A stretch of DNA of 42,206 bases from Rhodoplanes serenus (GCA_945897515.1 CAMDFO010000037.1:1-42206); one strand, 5' to 3'; positions 1-8,878 are shown, counted from the stretch's first letter. The notes: generated from the letters alone by a model not told the origin. Numbers and translations are program-made.

Positions 1-152
1 GTCACCCCCTGGTTGCCAGGGAGACCGATCGGCTGATTCGACTGTCGACGGGAGCGCGCTCTACGCCGCCATCACCTGCTGTCCGCAATCACCGGATTGA
101 TGTCCGCCTTGCGCTGGAATCGGTGTCCGCGTTGCACCGGATTCCGCAGACA
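1..152. mobile_element. Probable terminal segment of an insertion sequence (IS21-like end), rest lies outside the window
   Basis: Three degenerate units starting with TGTCCGC follow one another at 80-100, 101-123 and 124-152; two of them also share ACCGGATT. Multiple short repeats inside the terminus are known for the IS21 family. The segment ends in ACA at 152 (TGT when read inwards), exactly where the recombinase reading frame on the minus strand stops looking like its family. I infer that an IS whose body lies to the left has inserted into the recombinase gene. Bases 1-79 give no recognisable protein. The family assignment is tentative, because no transposase is visible here. Confidence 0.4.
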
Positions 153-976
153 ACGGCAGGAAAGTAGTTTCGAACGGCTTCTCCATCGGGCTTTCGCTTG
201 CCGTTGATCAGTTTGTGAGGCTGAAACTCACCCAGCACAGCCCGGTTCTTCAGAATCTTGGCGATGTAGGAAGGATGCCATCCGTCTGACCTTCCGAAAT
301 GAGAGACCTTCTGGTTGTTCAGGCGCTTCGTGATCAAATAATTCCCAATCCCGGCAGCCGAATCATCGAAGATCCGCCGAATTGTCGTGGCTCGGGTTTC
401 GATGATCGTGTATCGAGAGCGATCCTTGGAGAGCTTCAGCCAAGCGGGACACATCGCTGTCAGTGGCTTAGTGCTCGCGTGGGCGCGCTTATTTGCCCAC
501 GCCGCTCCGATGCGGCGGCTCTTGGTCTGCGACTCGTCGTGCGCCCGGCTCATGACGACGAGCGAAATTAGGAGGTCTTGGAGTTCGGATTGTCCTTCGG
601 TGTAAATTCGATTGTCGGTCAGCGTTACGATATTCACGCCGGCATTGATGATGCTGAGAAAAAGCGTCAGCGACTTGCTGACAGGCTGCCGGCTCAGACG
701 ATCCAGCGACTCCACAAGCAGGAATGATCCCCGTGGCACCTTTCCGGCTTTGACCGCGTTCAGGAATATGCCCAGTGCGCCGTCCGCAACATTGGCACCC
801 TTGAAGGCGGAAACACCGATGTCCTGAAGTCGATTGTCGGCTACTAAGTCCAATCCATTGGTTGCTGCATACGCTTCAGACGCCGCCAGCTGCCTCCTAA
901 GGCTGTCGCCCTTGAGCTGGAGCTCGGTCGACATCCGGATGTACGAATAAGCTCGTGGACGCTCGGCTGCGCTCAT
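89..976 (-). pseudogene. Serine recombinase (resolvase/invertase superfamily), C-terminally truncated
   Basis: Site-specific recombinase of the large serine type, which would cut and rejoin DNA through a covalent phosphoserine to integrate or excise an element. The N-terminal resolvase domain is clear: YIRMS with the candidate nucleophile Ser16, then Q20, and ESLDRLSR near residue 90. A Recombinase-type domain follows, with SYIAKILKNRAVLGE near residues 235-250. Family members usually run to about 500 residues and end in a zinc-ribbon and coiled-coil region. Here homology stops at about residue 274 (base 152), and the last ~20 residues come from the adjoining IS-like sequence. It is probably inactive, or at best a catalytic fragment. 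Its start codon lies about 34 bases from the surviving comM sequence, the usual position of an integrase next to its attachment site. Confidence 0.75.
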
Positions 977-1012
977 GGCACTTGCAGCTTAGAGGGTAAA
1001 TTAATTGTTCAC
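977..1012. other. Putative attachment junction between island and comM
   Basis: The frame encoding HNILMVGPPGSGKS, typical of ComM, can be followed upstream only to about base 1010. Before that the translation no longer resembles the family. The serine recombinase begins at 976 on the opposite strand. The short segment between them is therefore the likely chromosome-element junction (attL or attR). I cannot define the core dinucleotide without the other end of the element. Confidence 0.4.
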
Positions 1013-1912
1013 AATATCCTGATGGTCGGCCCGCCCGGCTCCGGCAAATCGATGCTGGCCGCGCGTCTCCCGACGATCCTGCCGACGCTGGCGCCGGCCG
1101 AGCTGCTCGAAGTGTCGATGATCGCCTCGGTGGCGGGCGAGATCGCCAACGGCGCGCTGACCAACCGGCGGCCGTTTCGTTCGCCGCATCACTCCGCTTC
1201 GATGCCGGCGCTGGTCGGCGGCGGCTTGCGCGCCAAGCCGGGGGAGATATCGCTCGCGCACAACGGCGTGCTGTTCCTCGACGAGCTGCCGGAGTTCGAG
1301 CCGCGCGTGCTCGATGCGCTGCGCCAGCCGCTCGAAACCGGCGAAGTCTCGATCGCGCGCGCTAACCACCGCATCACCTATCCGGCGCGCTTCATGCTGG
1401 TGGCGGCGATGAACCCATGCCGCTGCGGCCGCGCGTCCGACCCGGGCTTCGCCTGCCGGCGCGGGCCGAGCCTGCGTTGCGCCGCCGAGTACCCGGGGCG
1501 GCTGTCGGGACCGTTACTGGACAGGATCGATCTCAACATCGAGGTGCCGGGCGTCACCGCCGCCGACCTGATCCTGCCGCCGCCGGCCGAGGGCAGCCGG
1601 GAGATCGCGCTCCGCGTGGCGCGGGCGCGCGCGATCCAGGCCGCACGCTATGCGGCGCTGCCCGGCGTGCACACCAACGCCGCCGCGCCCGCGACCATGA
1701 TGGAAGAGTTCGCCAAGCCGGACAGCGCCGGGCTTTCGCTTTTAAGGGATGCCGCCGACGCCATGCGGCTTTCGGCGCGCGGCTATCATCGGGTGCTGCG
1801 GGTGGCGCGCACGCTCGCCGACCTCGACGGCGCCGATAAGGTCGGCCGCGTGCATCTCGCCGAGGCGCTGTCGTACCGCGCGCTGGCGGACGAGATCAGG
1901 CGCGCGGCGTAA
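1010..1912 (+). pseudogene. comM: ComM/YifB Mg-chelatase-like AAA+ ATPase, 5' part missing
   Basis: ComM is a hexameric DNA helicase that promotes branch migration during natural transformation. The fragment keeps Walker A (GPPGSGKSML, just after the ATG at 1022), Walker B (VLFLDELPEF) and the C-terminal Mg-chelatase region ending in SYRALADEIRRAA. A complete protein has about 510 residues. Here about 300 remain, and the N-terminal Lon-protease-like (ChlI) domain of about 200 residues is absent. The break at about base 1010 coincides with the serine recombinase, so an element has split the gene. The 5' half may survive at the far side of the island, left of this window. An ATG-started 296-residue peptide could be made but should not be a full helicase. 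Confidence 0.85.
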
Positions 1913-1924
1913 AATCTGTCGAAC

Positions 1925-2629
1925 TCAGGTCCCGACACCCGCCGCTGCGCTTCGCAGGCCGATCGCGGCGAAAAACTCGTTCCGGGTCTCGGCATGATCG
2001 CGGAACACGCCGAGCATCCGGCTCGTCACCATCGACACATCGGACTTGTGCACGCCGCGCGTGGTCATGCATTCGTGCACGCCCTCCACCACGACGGCGA
2101 CGCCATGCGGCTTGAGCACGCTGTCGATGCAGGCGGCGATCTCCGCGGTCATCTTTTCCTGGACCTGCAGCCGCTTGGCATAGACGTCGACCAGCCGCGC
2201 CAGCTTGGATATTCCGACCACGCGGTTGCGCGGCAGGTAGGCGATGTGCACCCGGCCGATGATCGGCGCGACGTGATGCTCGCAATGCGATTCGAAGCGG
2301 ATGTCGCGCAACAGCACGATCTCGTCGTAGCCGGCGACCTCTTCGAAGGTGCGGCCGAGATACTCGCGCGGGTCCTCGAAATAGCCGGCGAACCATTCCT
2401 CATAGGCGCGCGCCACCCGCGCCGGCGTCCCCAGCAGGCCCTCGCGACCGGGATCGTCGCCGGCCCAGCGCAGCAGCGTGCGCACCGCATCCTCGGCCTG
2501 ATCGCGTGTCGGCCGGCTGGCCTTTACCGCCGCTTTGGTGCGAACGGCGGGCTTCGCGATCTTAGGCTCCGCGATCTTAGACTCCGCGATCTTGGACTTT
2601 GCAGTATTGGGCTTCCCGCTCTTGCTCAT
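1925..2629 (-). CDS. folE: GTP cyclohydrolase I (FolE)
   Basis: Converts GTP to 7,8-dihydroneopterin triphosphate, the first step of folate/tetrahydropterin synthesis, in the cytoplasm. The 234-residue product has the type I signatures: the zinc ligands in [13 protein letters not shown] and [11 protein letters not shown], and the core segments [24 protein letters not shown] and [11 protein letters not shown]. The first ~45 residues are an unusual Lys/Ala-rich extension with pentapeptide repeats ([15 protein letters not shown]) encoded by three 15-bp tandem units; the catalytic part begins near [14 protein letters not shown]. The ATG shares an ATGA overlap with the upstream dioxygenase gene, so the two are co-transcribed and probably translationally coupled. 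Confidence 0.95.
   Translation of the reverse strand: MSKSGKPNTAKSKIAESKIAEPKIAKPAVRTKAAVKASRPTRDQAEDAVRTLLRWAGDDPGREGLLGTPARVARAYEEWFAGYFEDPREYLGRTFEEVAGYDEIVLLRDIRFESHCEHHVAPIIGRVHIAYLPRNRVVGISKLARLVDVYAKRLQVQEKMTAEIAACIDSVLKPHGVAVVVEGVHECMTTRGVHKSDVSMVTSRMLGVFRDHAETRNEFFAAIGLRSAAAGVGT
2556..2600. repeat. Three tandem 15-bp repeats inside folE
   Basis: Units of GCGATCTTxGxCTCC occur at 2556-2570, 2571-2585 and, with a diverged tail, 2586-2600. They keep the reading frame and encode the pentapeptide repeats of the FolE N-terminal extension. Copy number could vary by slippage without disturbing the catalytic domain. Confidence 0.8.
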
Positions 2630-3654
2630 TCGAACTGCTCGCGCCAGTAGCCTAGCGCCTCCTGCCCGGCGCGATCCGAATAGCTGAACAGCACGACCTC
2701 GCTGTCGGCCTGGAACGAGAACGGCACCCAGGGCGGGACCACGAACACATCGTGCTTGGACATCGCGAAGCCCTTGTCGCCGACCTGCGCCCGGCCGCTC
2801 CCCTCGTGCACGGCGAACACGGTGCCGTCGGTGGAGCGATAGGTCTTGCCGGAAAATCCCGCCGGCAGCGATTGCATGAACACCGCCATGGTCGGGAACG
2901 GGTGCTTGCCATTGGCCGGGTTGGCGTAGCGCAGACGATAGCCGTGCGCCGGATGAAGCTTGCCGGTGCGCGCAAGCTGGTCGAGCGCGGCACGCGTTCG
3001 CTCATACGGATAGATCAGCACCGGCGACGACAGCCCGTCGGACTTAAAATCCGCCGGCATCAGGTTCATGCCGTAGATCGTGGACGCCTCGCCGTCCGGC
3101 CGGTCGACCGCCTGCTTCTCGTCGGCGTGCTCTTCGCGGAACGCCGCGCCGAACAGCCGCGCGAACGGCGTATCGAGACCGTCGAGCCACACCACCGGAC
3201 CGCCGCCGAGATTACCGTGGTCGTGCCAAGCCCAGTTCGGCGTCACGACGAAGTCGCCCGGCTTCATCGGCAGCCGTTCGCCCGCCACCGTGGTGTAGGC
3301 GCCGTCGCCCTCGATGATGAAACGCAGCGCGCTCGGCGTATGGCGGTGCGACGGCGCGACCTCGCCCGGCATGATGATCTGCAAGCCGGCGAACAGCGAA
3401 TTGGTGATGAAGGTGGTGCCGCGCAGGCTGGGGTTCTCCAGCACCAGCACGCGCCGCTCGGCCTCCTTCTTGGTCACCAGATCGGCAGCGTGGAGAAGCT
3501 GCGGGCGCACCTGTTCGTAATTCCAGTGCATCGGCACGCAGGCCGAGCCGGGATTGAGCCCGCCGACCCGCTCCCACAGCGGCATCAGGCTCATGGTGTC
3601 GATCTCGTCGCGGAACTTGCCGTATTCAGAATTGGCTCGGCTTGGCAACGCCAT
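2626..3654 (-). CDS. Cupin dioxygenase, gentisate 1,2-dioxygenase-like
   Basis: Bicupin protein of 342 residues resembling gentisate/salicylate/1-hydroxy-2-naphthoate dioxygenases, non-haem Fe(II) enzymes that open aromatic rings. The first cupin carries the metal-site pattern [14 protein letters not shown] followed by [15 protein letters not shown]. The second cupin, near the C-terminus ([27 protein letters not shown]), lacks the full His set, as in these families. I chose the ATG at 3654 because AAGGAGAG lies four to five bases upstream; the open frame extends further, to 3735. It is first in an operon with folE (ATGA overlap). The precise aromatic substrate cannot be read from sequence. 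Confidence 0.85.
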   Translation of the reverse strand: MALPSRANSEYGKFRDEIDTMSLMPLWERVGGLNPGSACVPMHWNYEQVRPQLLHAADLVTKKEAERRVLVLENPSLRGTTFITNSLFAGLQIIMPGEVAPSHRHTPSALRFIIEGDGAYTTVAGERLPMKPGDFVVTPNWAWHDHGNLGGGPVVWLDGLDTPFARLFGAAFREEHADEKQAVDRPDGEASTIYGMNLMPADFKSDGLSSPVLIYPYERTRAALDQLARTGKLHPAHGYRLRYANPANGKHPFPTMAVFMQSLPAGFSGKTYRSTDGTVFAVHEGSGRAQVGDKGFAMSKHDVFVVPPWVPFSFQADSEVVLFSYSDRAGQEALGYWREQFE

Positions 3655-3771
3655 GACGCTCTCCTTGAACGGCGGCACGAACTGTCCCGCACCCGGCGCA
3701 CGGGCGTCAACCCTCATTAACCTTTCGCTAACCATCGGCTCCTAGCCTGCGATGGGGAAGTGGGGACAAAC

Positions 3772-4251
3772 GTGGATCGCATTCGCAAAACCTTGGTGCT
3801 GGCGGCGGTGCTCGTCGCACCCGCGGCCGCGCACAGCACGTTGACCGCGCCCGAGAGCCTTTGCTTCGCGAGCGGCGCCGCCACCTACCGCATTTCCCAC
3901 ACCGCGCCCACTCCGGACTACCGGGTCCGCATCGACAATGCCGCGACCCGGCCGGACCTGCGCATGCAACTGGTGGATCGTCCGGAAATCGCCGATTTCG
4001 TGCTCGCCGACGACTTCGGCCCGGCAGAAAGCACGGCCTGCCGGTCGTCGCTGCCGCTCAAGACCGTCAAGGTGGACACCGCCGCAACGGCCATGGCGGC
4101 TGACGTCACGGTGGCGCTGTCGGCCGAAGCCGCAAATCCGGATTATCGGATTTACGTGCATTCCGTGCGGTTTTCGCACCAGGACGCCGCGGCGCTGCTC
4201 GCGGTCACGTGGAAAGCCACGCAGGCGCGCCAGCTTGCCGAACGGCGCTGA
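3772..4251 (+). CDS. Small exported protein of unknown function
   Basis: About 159 residues with a typical signal peptide (RKTLVLAAVLVAPAAAHS, probable cleavage after AAA or AHS), so it is periplasmic. The mature part is a compact Thr/Ala/Asp-rich domain with two cysteines (SLCFAS and TACRSS) that could form a disulphide. I recognise no catalytic motif. GTG at 3772 is preferred because GGGGA sits about six bases upstream; an in-frame GTG at 3760 has no usable spacing. It is transcribed away from the dioxygenase-folE operon and precedes the structured leader of the histidine kinase. Confidence 0.7.
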   Translation: MDRIRKTLVLAAVLVAPAAAHSTLTAPESLCFASGAATYRISHTAPTPDYRVRIDNAATRPDLRMQLVDRPEIADFVLADDFGPAESTACRSSLPLKTVKVDTAATAMAADVTVALSAEAANPDYRIYVHSVRFSHQDAAALLAVTWKATQARQLAERR

Positions 4252-4281
4252 AACCTAAAATCCAACGGATCGCGTTAGCTT

Positions 4282-4400
4282 CGCGTCAACCCTTCGGTTG
4301 ACGTGCGCAACCGTTGAAGGGGAATCGCAAGATTCCCCGGGCCAAACTCGCCCCCACAAGAGTGGAAAAAAACCAGGCCGCCAGCGGCTCCAAACCGCTG
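4282..4400 (+). ncRNA. Candidate structured 5' leader with three stem-loops
   Basis: Three hairpins follow each other. The first is at 4282-4305, with a core of GTCAACC, loop CTTC and GGTTGAC that extends by further pairs. The second, at 4319-4338, is GGGGAATC, loop GCAA (a GNRA tetraloop), GATTCCCC, eight perfect pairs. The third, at 4382-4400, is CAGCGG and CCGCTG with a seven-base loop. None is followed by a T-run, so simple termination is unlikely. They lie between the exported-protein gene and the histidine kinase ATG at 4434. A cis-regulatory RNA is an inference, and I match it to no known riboswitch. Confidence 0.4.
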
Positions 4401-4433
4401 CGACGCAGCCTGTGGGAAGGGATCCGGCGTCTG

Positions 4434-6674
4434 ATGAATATTCGCCCCAAAGGCCACAAGTCGCGCTTCCGTTGGGTGACCGTTCGCCGGCTGATTTCAT
4501 TCGTGCTGCGCTGGACCTTCATCGTGATCGGCGCGGTGACCGCGTCGGCCGTGATGTTCTCGCATCTCTACGCCGTCAATGAATCGATCTACGATCCCTC
4601 GCTGTTCGCCATCGGCGTCGGCGGCCTGTTCTCGATGATCTGCGGCGTGATGCTGATGGTGCTGTCGCGCAACGGCCGGCAGCGCCTTGAGATCAAGCGC
4701 GCCGCGGCGCGTTGCGAGGAGCTTGCCGATCACGTCTGGGAGCTGAAGGAATCCGAAGAGCGCGCGACCAGCCTCCTGGAAGCGCAGGGCGACCTGATCA
4801 TCCGCCGCGACAGCGACGGCCGCATCACCTATGCCAACGACGCGTTCTGCCGGCTCGCCGGCAAGCCGCACGAGGCGCTGCTCGGCACCATGACCACGCT
4901 GACGGTGCTGGAGCAGGGCGACGCCACGATCCTGCCCGATGGCACGCGGGTGCACGATCAATCCATCAAGACCGAAGACGGCGCGCGCTGGCTTGCCTGG
5001 CGCGAGGTGCTGGTCTGGGCCGAGACCGGCGACCATGCCGAGGTTCAAAGCGTCGGCCGTGACGTCACCGACCGGACCAAGGCCGAGCAGGCGCTCGGCG
5101 AGGCCCGCGACCAGGCGGAAGCCGCGAGCCGCGCGAAGTCGCGCTTCCTCGCCATGGTGTCGCACGAAATCCGCACGCCGCTGAACGGCATTCTCGGCAT
5201 GGCCGACCTGCTGCTCGATACGCCGCTGACTCCCGAACAAGCCACGTACGCTCGTGCCGCCAAGACGTCGGGCGACGCGCTGCTGTCGCTGATCGAGGAG
5301 ATTCTCGACTTCTCCAAGATCGAAGCCGGCAAGCTCGATCTCGAAGAGCAGCCGTTCGCGCTGGTAACGCTGATCGAGGATGTCGTGGAGTTGCTGGGAC
5401 CGCGCGCCCAGGCGAAGGGTCTCGAAATCGCCGCCGATGTCGACGACCGGCTGCCCGAACGAGTCATGGGCGACGCCACACGCCTGCGCCAAGTACTGCT
5501 CAATCTTGCAGGCAATGCGATCAAGTTCACCGAAGCGGGCGGCATCGCTGTCGTGGTCGAAGCCGGCGCGGCGCCGGACGAGATCGTCTTCGAGGTGCGC
5601 GACACCGGCATCGGTATCGCGTCCGACGAGCAGGCCAGAATTTTCCTGGAGTTCGAGCAGGCCGAAGGCGGCTCGACCCGCAAGTTTGGCGGCACCGGCC
5701 TTGGCCTGGCAATTTCCAAGCAGATCGTCGAACGCATGGGCGGACGCATCGAGCTTGAGAGCATGCCCGGCAACGGCGCGACGTTTCGTGTGACGCTGAC
5801 GCTGGCGCGTGCCGGCGACGGCGCGGCTGCAACTGCCGCGCCCGATCTCGGCGGCATGGCGGTGCTGATCGTGGCGCCGCCGTCGATCGGGGCGGTGCTG
5901 GTCGAACGCCGGCTGATCCGCTGGGGCGCAATCGCCGCGACCGTAGAGGCAAATGCCGCCCCGGCCAGGCTTTCCGAGCGGCGCTGGGACGCCGTGCTGG
6001 TCGACCACGCGCTCGGCGCGGACCTGTCCAGCGCGTTCGCCCGATCGGCCGCAGACACCATCGCGCGGCGGATCGTGCTGATCACGCCGAGCGAGCGCCA
6101 CGGACTTCCCGGGCTCGAAGGCGCGGGCTTCACCGGCTACCTGGTGAAGCCGGTGCGCGCGGCGTCGCTCGCAGCACGGCTCCTCTCCAACGACGCGTTC
6201 GAGAGCGTGGCGCCGGCCGGCGACTTCAAGCAACCTGAGGCGCAGATCGACATCGCACCGATCGACCGCAGCCTTGCGATCCTGATCGCGGAAGACAACG
6301 AGATCAATGCGCTGCTCGCGCGTTCGCTGCTGGCCAAGCTCGGTCATCGTCCGGTCGTGGTGCCGAGCGGCGACGCGGCGCTCGATGCCTGGCGAGCCTC
6401 GCTCGACTCCGATACGCCGTTCGACCTGGTGCTGATGGATGTGCAGATGCCCGGTGTCGACGGGCTCGAAGCCACGCGCCGGATTCGCACCGCCGAAACG
6501 GAAAACAACGAGCGCCGTACACCGATCATTGCGTTGACCGCAAATGCCTTCGCCGAGGACCGCAACGCGTGCCTCGCCGCCGGGATGGACGGATTCCTGG
6601 TCAAGCCGCTCGACCGGGAACGGCTCGCCACGGTATTGGCCCGATTGCCGAATGGGACGCTGCTGGCGGCCTGA
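4434..6674 (+). CDS. Hybrid sensor histidine kinase (PAS-HisKA-HATPase-REC)
   Basis: Inner-membrane hybrid kinase of 746 residues. Two transmembrane segments lie near residues 19-45 and 55-77, a PAS domain at about 105-215, and HisKA with SHEIRTPLNG (phospho-accepting His244). The ATPase domain shows N box NLAGNAIKF, DTGIGI and GGTGLGLAI. A degenerate receiver-like domain (about 475-580) has lost the acidic pair (IVAPPS) but keeps VLVD and LVKP. An intact receiver (about 615-735) has AEDN, phospho-accepting Asp669 in LMDVQMPG, and LVKP. ATG at 4434 has GGAAGGGA upstream. A TTG at 4314 would add 40 residues but lies within the hairpin region. No cognate regulator gene is adjacent, so the signal and partner are unknown. 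Confidence 0.9.
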   Translation: MNIRPKGHKSRFRWVTVRRLISFVLRWTFIVIGAVTASAVMFSHLYAVNESIYDPSLFAIGVGGLFSMICGVMLMVLSRNGRQRLEIKRAAARCEELADHVWELKESEERATSLLEAQGDLIIRRDSDGRITYANDAFCRLAGKPHEALLGTMTTLTVLEQGDATILPDGTRVHDQSIKTEDGARWLAWREVLVWAETGDHAEVQSVGRDVTDRTKAEQALGEARDQAEAASRAKSRFLAMVSHEIRTPLNGILGMADLLLDTPLTPEQATYARAAKTSGDALLSLIEEILDFSKIEAGKLDLEEQPFALVTLIEDVVELLGPRAQAKGLEIAADVDDRLPERVMGDATRLRQVLLNLAGNAIKFTEAGGIAVVVEAGAAPDEIVFEVRDTGIGIASDEQARIFLEFEQAEGGSTRKFGGTGLGLAISKQIVERMGGRIELESMPGNGATFRVTLTLARAGDGAAATAAPDLGGMAVLIVAPPSIGAVLVERRLIRWGAIAATVEANAAPARLSERRWDAVLVDHALGADLSSAFARSAADTIARRIVLITPSERHGLPGLEGAGFTGYLVKPVRAASLAARLLSNDAFESVAPAGDFKQPEAQIDIAPIDRSLAILIAEDNEINALLARSLLAKLGHRPVVVPSGDAALDAWRASLDSDTPFDLVLMDVQMPGVDGLEATRRIRTAETENNERRTPIIALTANAFAEDRNACLAAGMDGFLVKPLDRERLATVLARLPNGTLLAA

Positions 6675-6782
6675 GAAACCCGTGGTTTGGGTACGGCACC
6701 CCATTGTCATAAAATGGTCCTGGCCCCATGTTTGATGGGGGTTATGCCCGCACATTGAGTTTTGGCGGCGCCGAGGGACGTC

Positions 6783-7724
6783 ATGCTGAGTCGCACACCT
6801 GCGATGTCGCGACCGCGCCTGCTCGAAGGGTTTTGGCCTTCGGCGCGTATCGTCGGCGTATGGCCGGGCATCAAGGCCTTCGGCGGCCTCAGCATCCTCG
6901 ATCGGCAGAGTGACGCCGAGACGCTTGAGCGCATGGGCGCGCTCGAGGTGCGATTCGCGCGCAACGCAGCCGAGGTCCGGGACGCGCAGCGGGTGCGATA
7001 CCAGGTGTTCTACGCGGAAGGCGGCGCGCGGGCCGACGTGGCCACGCTGCTGGTTCGCCGCGACGTCGATGCCTTCGACGCGGTCTGCGACCACCTGCTG
7101 GTGATCGATCATGAGGCCGGCGGTAACGGGTCGAGGCAGGCGCCGGCGGTGGTGGGGACGTATCGCCTGCTGCGGCAGGAGGTTGCGGAACGCCACGGTG
7201 GCTTCTACAGCGCCAACGAGTTCGACATCGCCGCGCTGACCAGCCAGCATCCGACGTTGCGCTTTCTGGAGCTCGGCCGCTCCTGCGTGCTGCCGCCGTA
7301 TCGCAACAAGCGAACGCTTGAGCTTTTGTGGCACGGCATCGGCGCCTACACGGCGGCGAACCGGCCCGACGTGATGATCGGATGCTCCAGCCTCGATGGC
7401 ACCGACCCTTCGAAGCAGGCGTTGGCGCTGTCGTTCCTGCACCATTACGCGAGCGCGCCGGAGAACTGGCGCGCCAACGCGTTGGCGGAACGCTACGTCG
7501 AGATGAACCGGATGCCCAAGGAAGCCATCGATCAGAAGGCCGCGCTGCGTGCGCTGCCGCCGCTGATCAAGGGCTATCTGCGGCTCGGCGCCTACATCGG
7601 CGACGGCGCCGTCATCGACGAGCAATTCGGCACCATCGATGTGCTGATCGTGCTGCCGGTGGCGAAGATCAAGGCGCGCTATTTCAGCCATTTCGCCAGC
7701 AGGGACGAAGTCCGGGCGGCGTAA
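6783..7724 (+). CDS. olsB: L-ornithine N-alpha-acyltransferase (OlsB)
   Basis: GNAT-fold acyltransferase of 313 residues that transfers a 3-hydroxyacyl group from acyl carrier protein to ornithine, giving lyso-ornithine lipid at the inner membrane face; OlsA (not in the window) would complete the lipid. Family features include EVRFARNAAEVRDAQRVRYQVFY near the N-terminus, VVGTYRLL, FYSANEFDI, and LELGRSCVLPPYRN followed by LLWHGIGAY. ATG at 6783 is preferred, with GAGGGA about five bases upstream; an earlier in-frame start at 6762 has no ribosome site. Ornithine lipids are common in rhizobial relatives. Confidence 0.88.
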   Translation: MLSRTPAMSRPRLLEGFWPSARIVGVWPGIKAFGGLSILDRQSDAETLERMGALEVRFARNAAEVRDAQRVRYQVFYAEGGARADVATLLVRRDVDAFDAVCDHLLVIDHEAGGNGSRQAPAVVGTYRLLRQEVAERHGGFYSANEFDIAALTSQHPTLRFLELGRSCVLPPYRNKRTLELLWHGIGAYTAANRPDVMIGCSSLDGTDPSKQALALSFLHHYASAPENWRANALAERYVEMNRMPKEAIDQKAALRALPPLIKGYLRLGAYIGDGAVIDEQFGTIDVLIVLPVAKIKARYFSHFASRDEVRAA

Positions 7725-7760
7725 GCCTGGGGGATTGTGCCCGTCGTCACCAACATCCTC

Positions 7761-7880
7761 CGCTGTCATGCCTGGGCTTGACCCGGGCATCCATGAACGC
7801 GCGCCGCGAAAAAATCTCCTACGATTGGCGGTTGCCGAAAGACCGCATGGATGGCCGGGTCAAGCCCGGCCATGACAGCG
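7761..7880. repeat. Long palindromic intergenic repeat
   Basis: The segment begins CGCTGTCATG and ends CATGACAGCG, with inner arms built from GGGCTTGACCCGGGCATCCATG and its near-complement around an unpaired centre. It fills most of the space between olsB and the convergent coaA. The same design (TGTCAT, CCGGGCTTGACCCGG, CATCC) recurs near 26.7 and 37.2 kb. Such dispersed palindromes are common in Bradyrhizobium-type genomes. Confidence 0.8.
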
Positions 7881-7921
7881 GAGAGAGTGGAGGCAGGCGC
7901 CAGCCGATATTCCGGCTTGTC

Positions 7922-8878
7922 TCACAGCTTCCGCAGCGCCACGTCCTCGATCATGTGAGTCGCCGCCTTCTTCAAAATGAGATCGGCGCGTTGTCGCGTC
8001 GGCAGAATATTCTCGTGCAGATTGACGAGATTGATGCGTTCCCAGATCGACGTGGCGGTGTTGGCCGCTTCCTGATCGGTCAATCGCGAATAGCGGTGGA
8101 AGTAGGATTTCGGATCGCGGAACGCGGTGCCGCGCAACGTCAGAAAGCGATCGACGTACCAGCTCTTGAGCACGTCCTCGCTGGCGTCGATGTAGACCGA
8201 GAAATCGAAGAAGTCCGAAACGAACGGGATCGCCTTGCCGTCCTTGGGCAGGCGGCCGGTCTGGAGAACGTTCAGGCCTTCGACGATAAGGATGTCGGGC
8301 CGGTCGACCTCGATCCACTGGTTCGGCATCACGTCGTAGACCAGGTGCGAATAGACCGGCGCGCGAGCCGGCCGGCGTCCCGCCTTCACGTCGGAGAGAA
8401 AACGCAGCAGACCGGGCAGATCGTAGCTCTCCGGAAAACCCTTCTTCTCCATCAGGCCTTCGCGTTCGAGCACGGCGTTCGGCAGCAGAAATCCGTCGGT
8501 GGTGATGAGATCGACCTTGGGCACGTTGGGCCAGCGCGCCAGCAGCGCCTGCAGCACGCGCGCAGTGGTGGACTTGCCGACCGCGACCGAACCCGCGACG
8601 CCAATGATGTAGGGCGTCTTGGCCTCGCCGCCGTTGAGAAAAAGCTGCTGCGCCCGGTACAGCTCCTGGGTCGCCGCGACGTAGATCGAGAGCAGCCGCG
8701 ACAGCGGCAGGTAGATCTCCTCGACCTCTTTCATATCGAGCCGGTCGTGCAGCGAGCGCAGCCGGCTCACCTCCTCCGGCGTCAGCGTCATCGGCGTGTC
8801 GTTGCGCAGCGCCGCCCATTCGGCGCGCGTATAGATGCGGTACGGCGACAGCCCGTCGTCGGCGCGCTGCTCTATCAC
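7922..8878 (-). CDS. coaA: Type I pantothenate kinase (CoaA)
   Basis: Phosphorylates pantothenate, the first and usually regulated step of coenzyme A synthesis. The 318-residue product matches the family length. It shows [20 protein letters not shown] near the start, Walker [37 protein letters not shown], and [10 protein letters not shown]; the tail [12 protein letters not shown] is characteristic. The GTG at 8878 forms a GTGA overlap with the stop of hisE, giving the expected length and translational coupling. The open frame runs on upstream through hisE in another phase, which is not real. coaA next to the his genes is conserved in related genomes. Confidence 0.95.
   Translation of the reverse strand: MIEQRADDGLSPYRIYTRAEWAALRNDTPMTLTPEEVSRLRSLHDRLDMKEVEEIYLPLSRLLSIYVAATQELYRAQQLFLNGGEAKTPYIIGVAGSVAVGKSTTARVLQALLARWPNVPKVDLITTDGFLLPNAVLEREGLMEKKGFPESYDLPGLLRFLSDVKAGRRPARAPVYSHLVYDVMPNQWIEVDRPDILIVEGLNVLQTGRLPKDGKAIPFVSDFFDFSVYIDASEDVLKSWYVDRFLTLRGTAFRDPKSYFHRYSRLTDQEAANTATSIWERINLVNLHENILPTRQRADLILKKAATHMIEDVALRKL

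Noticed and set aside
80..152. The TGTCCGC repeats as a CRISPR array
   Set aside because: Only three degenerate units with no constant-length unique spacers; the pattern fits an IS terminus better.
4314..4433. TTG start adding 40 residues to the histidine kinase
   Set aside because: No ribosome site, and two strong hairpins lie in the added segment; not fully excluded.
4497..7790. A 1097-codon open frame on the minus strand opposite the histidine kinase and olsB
   Set aside because: Its translation is Arg/His/Gln-rich and resembles no family; it is the antisense shadow of two well-recognised genes in GC-rich DNA.
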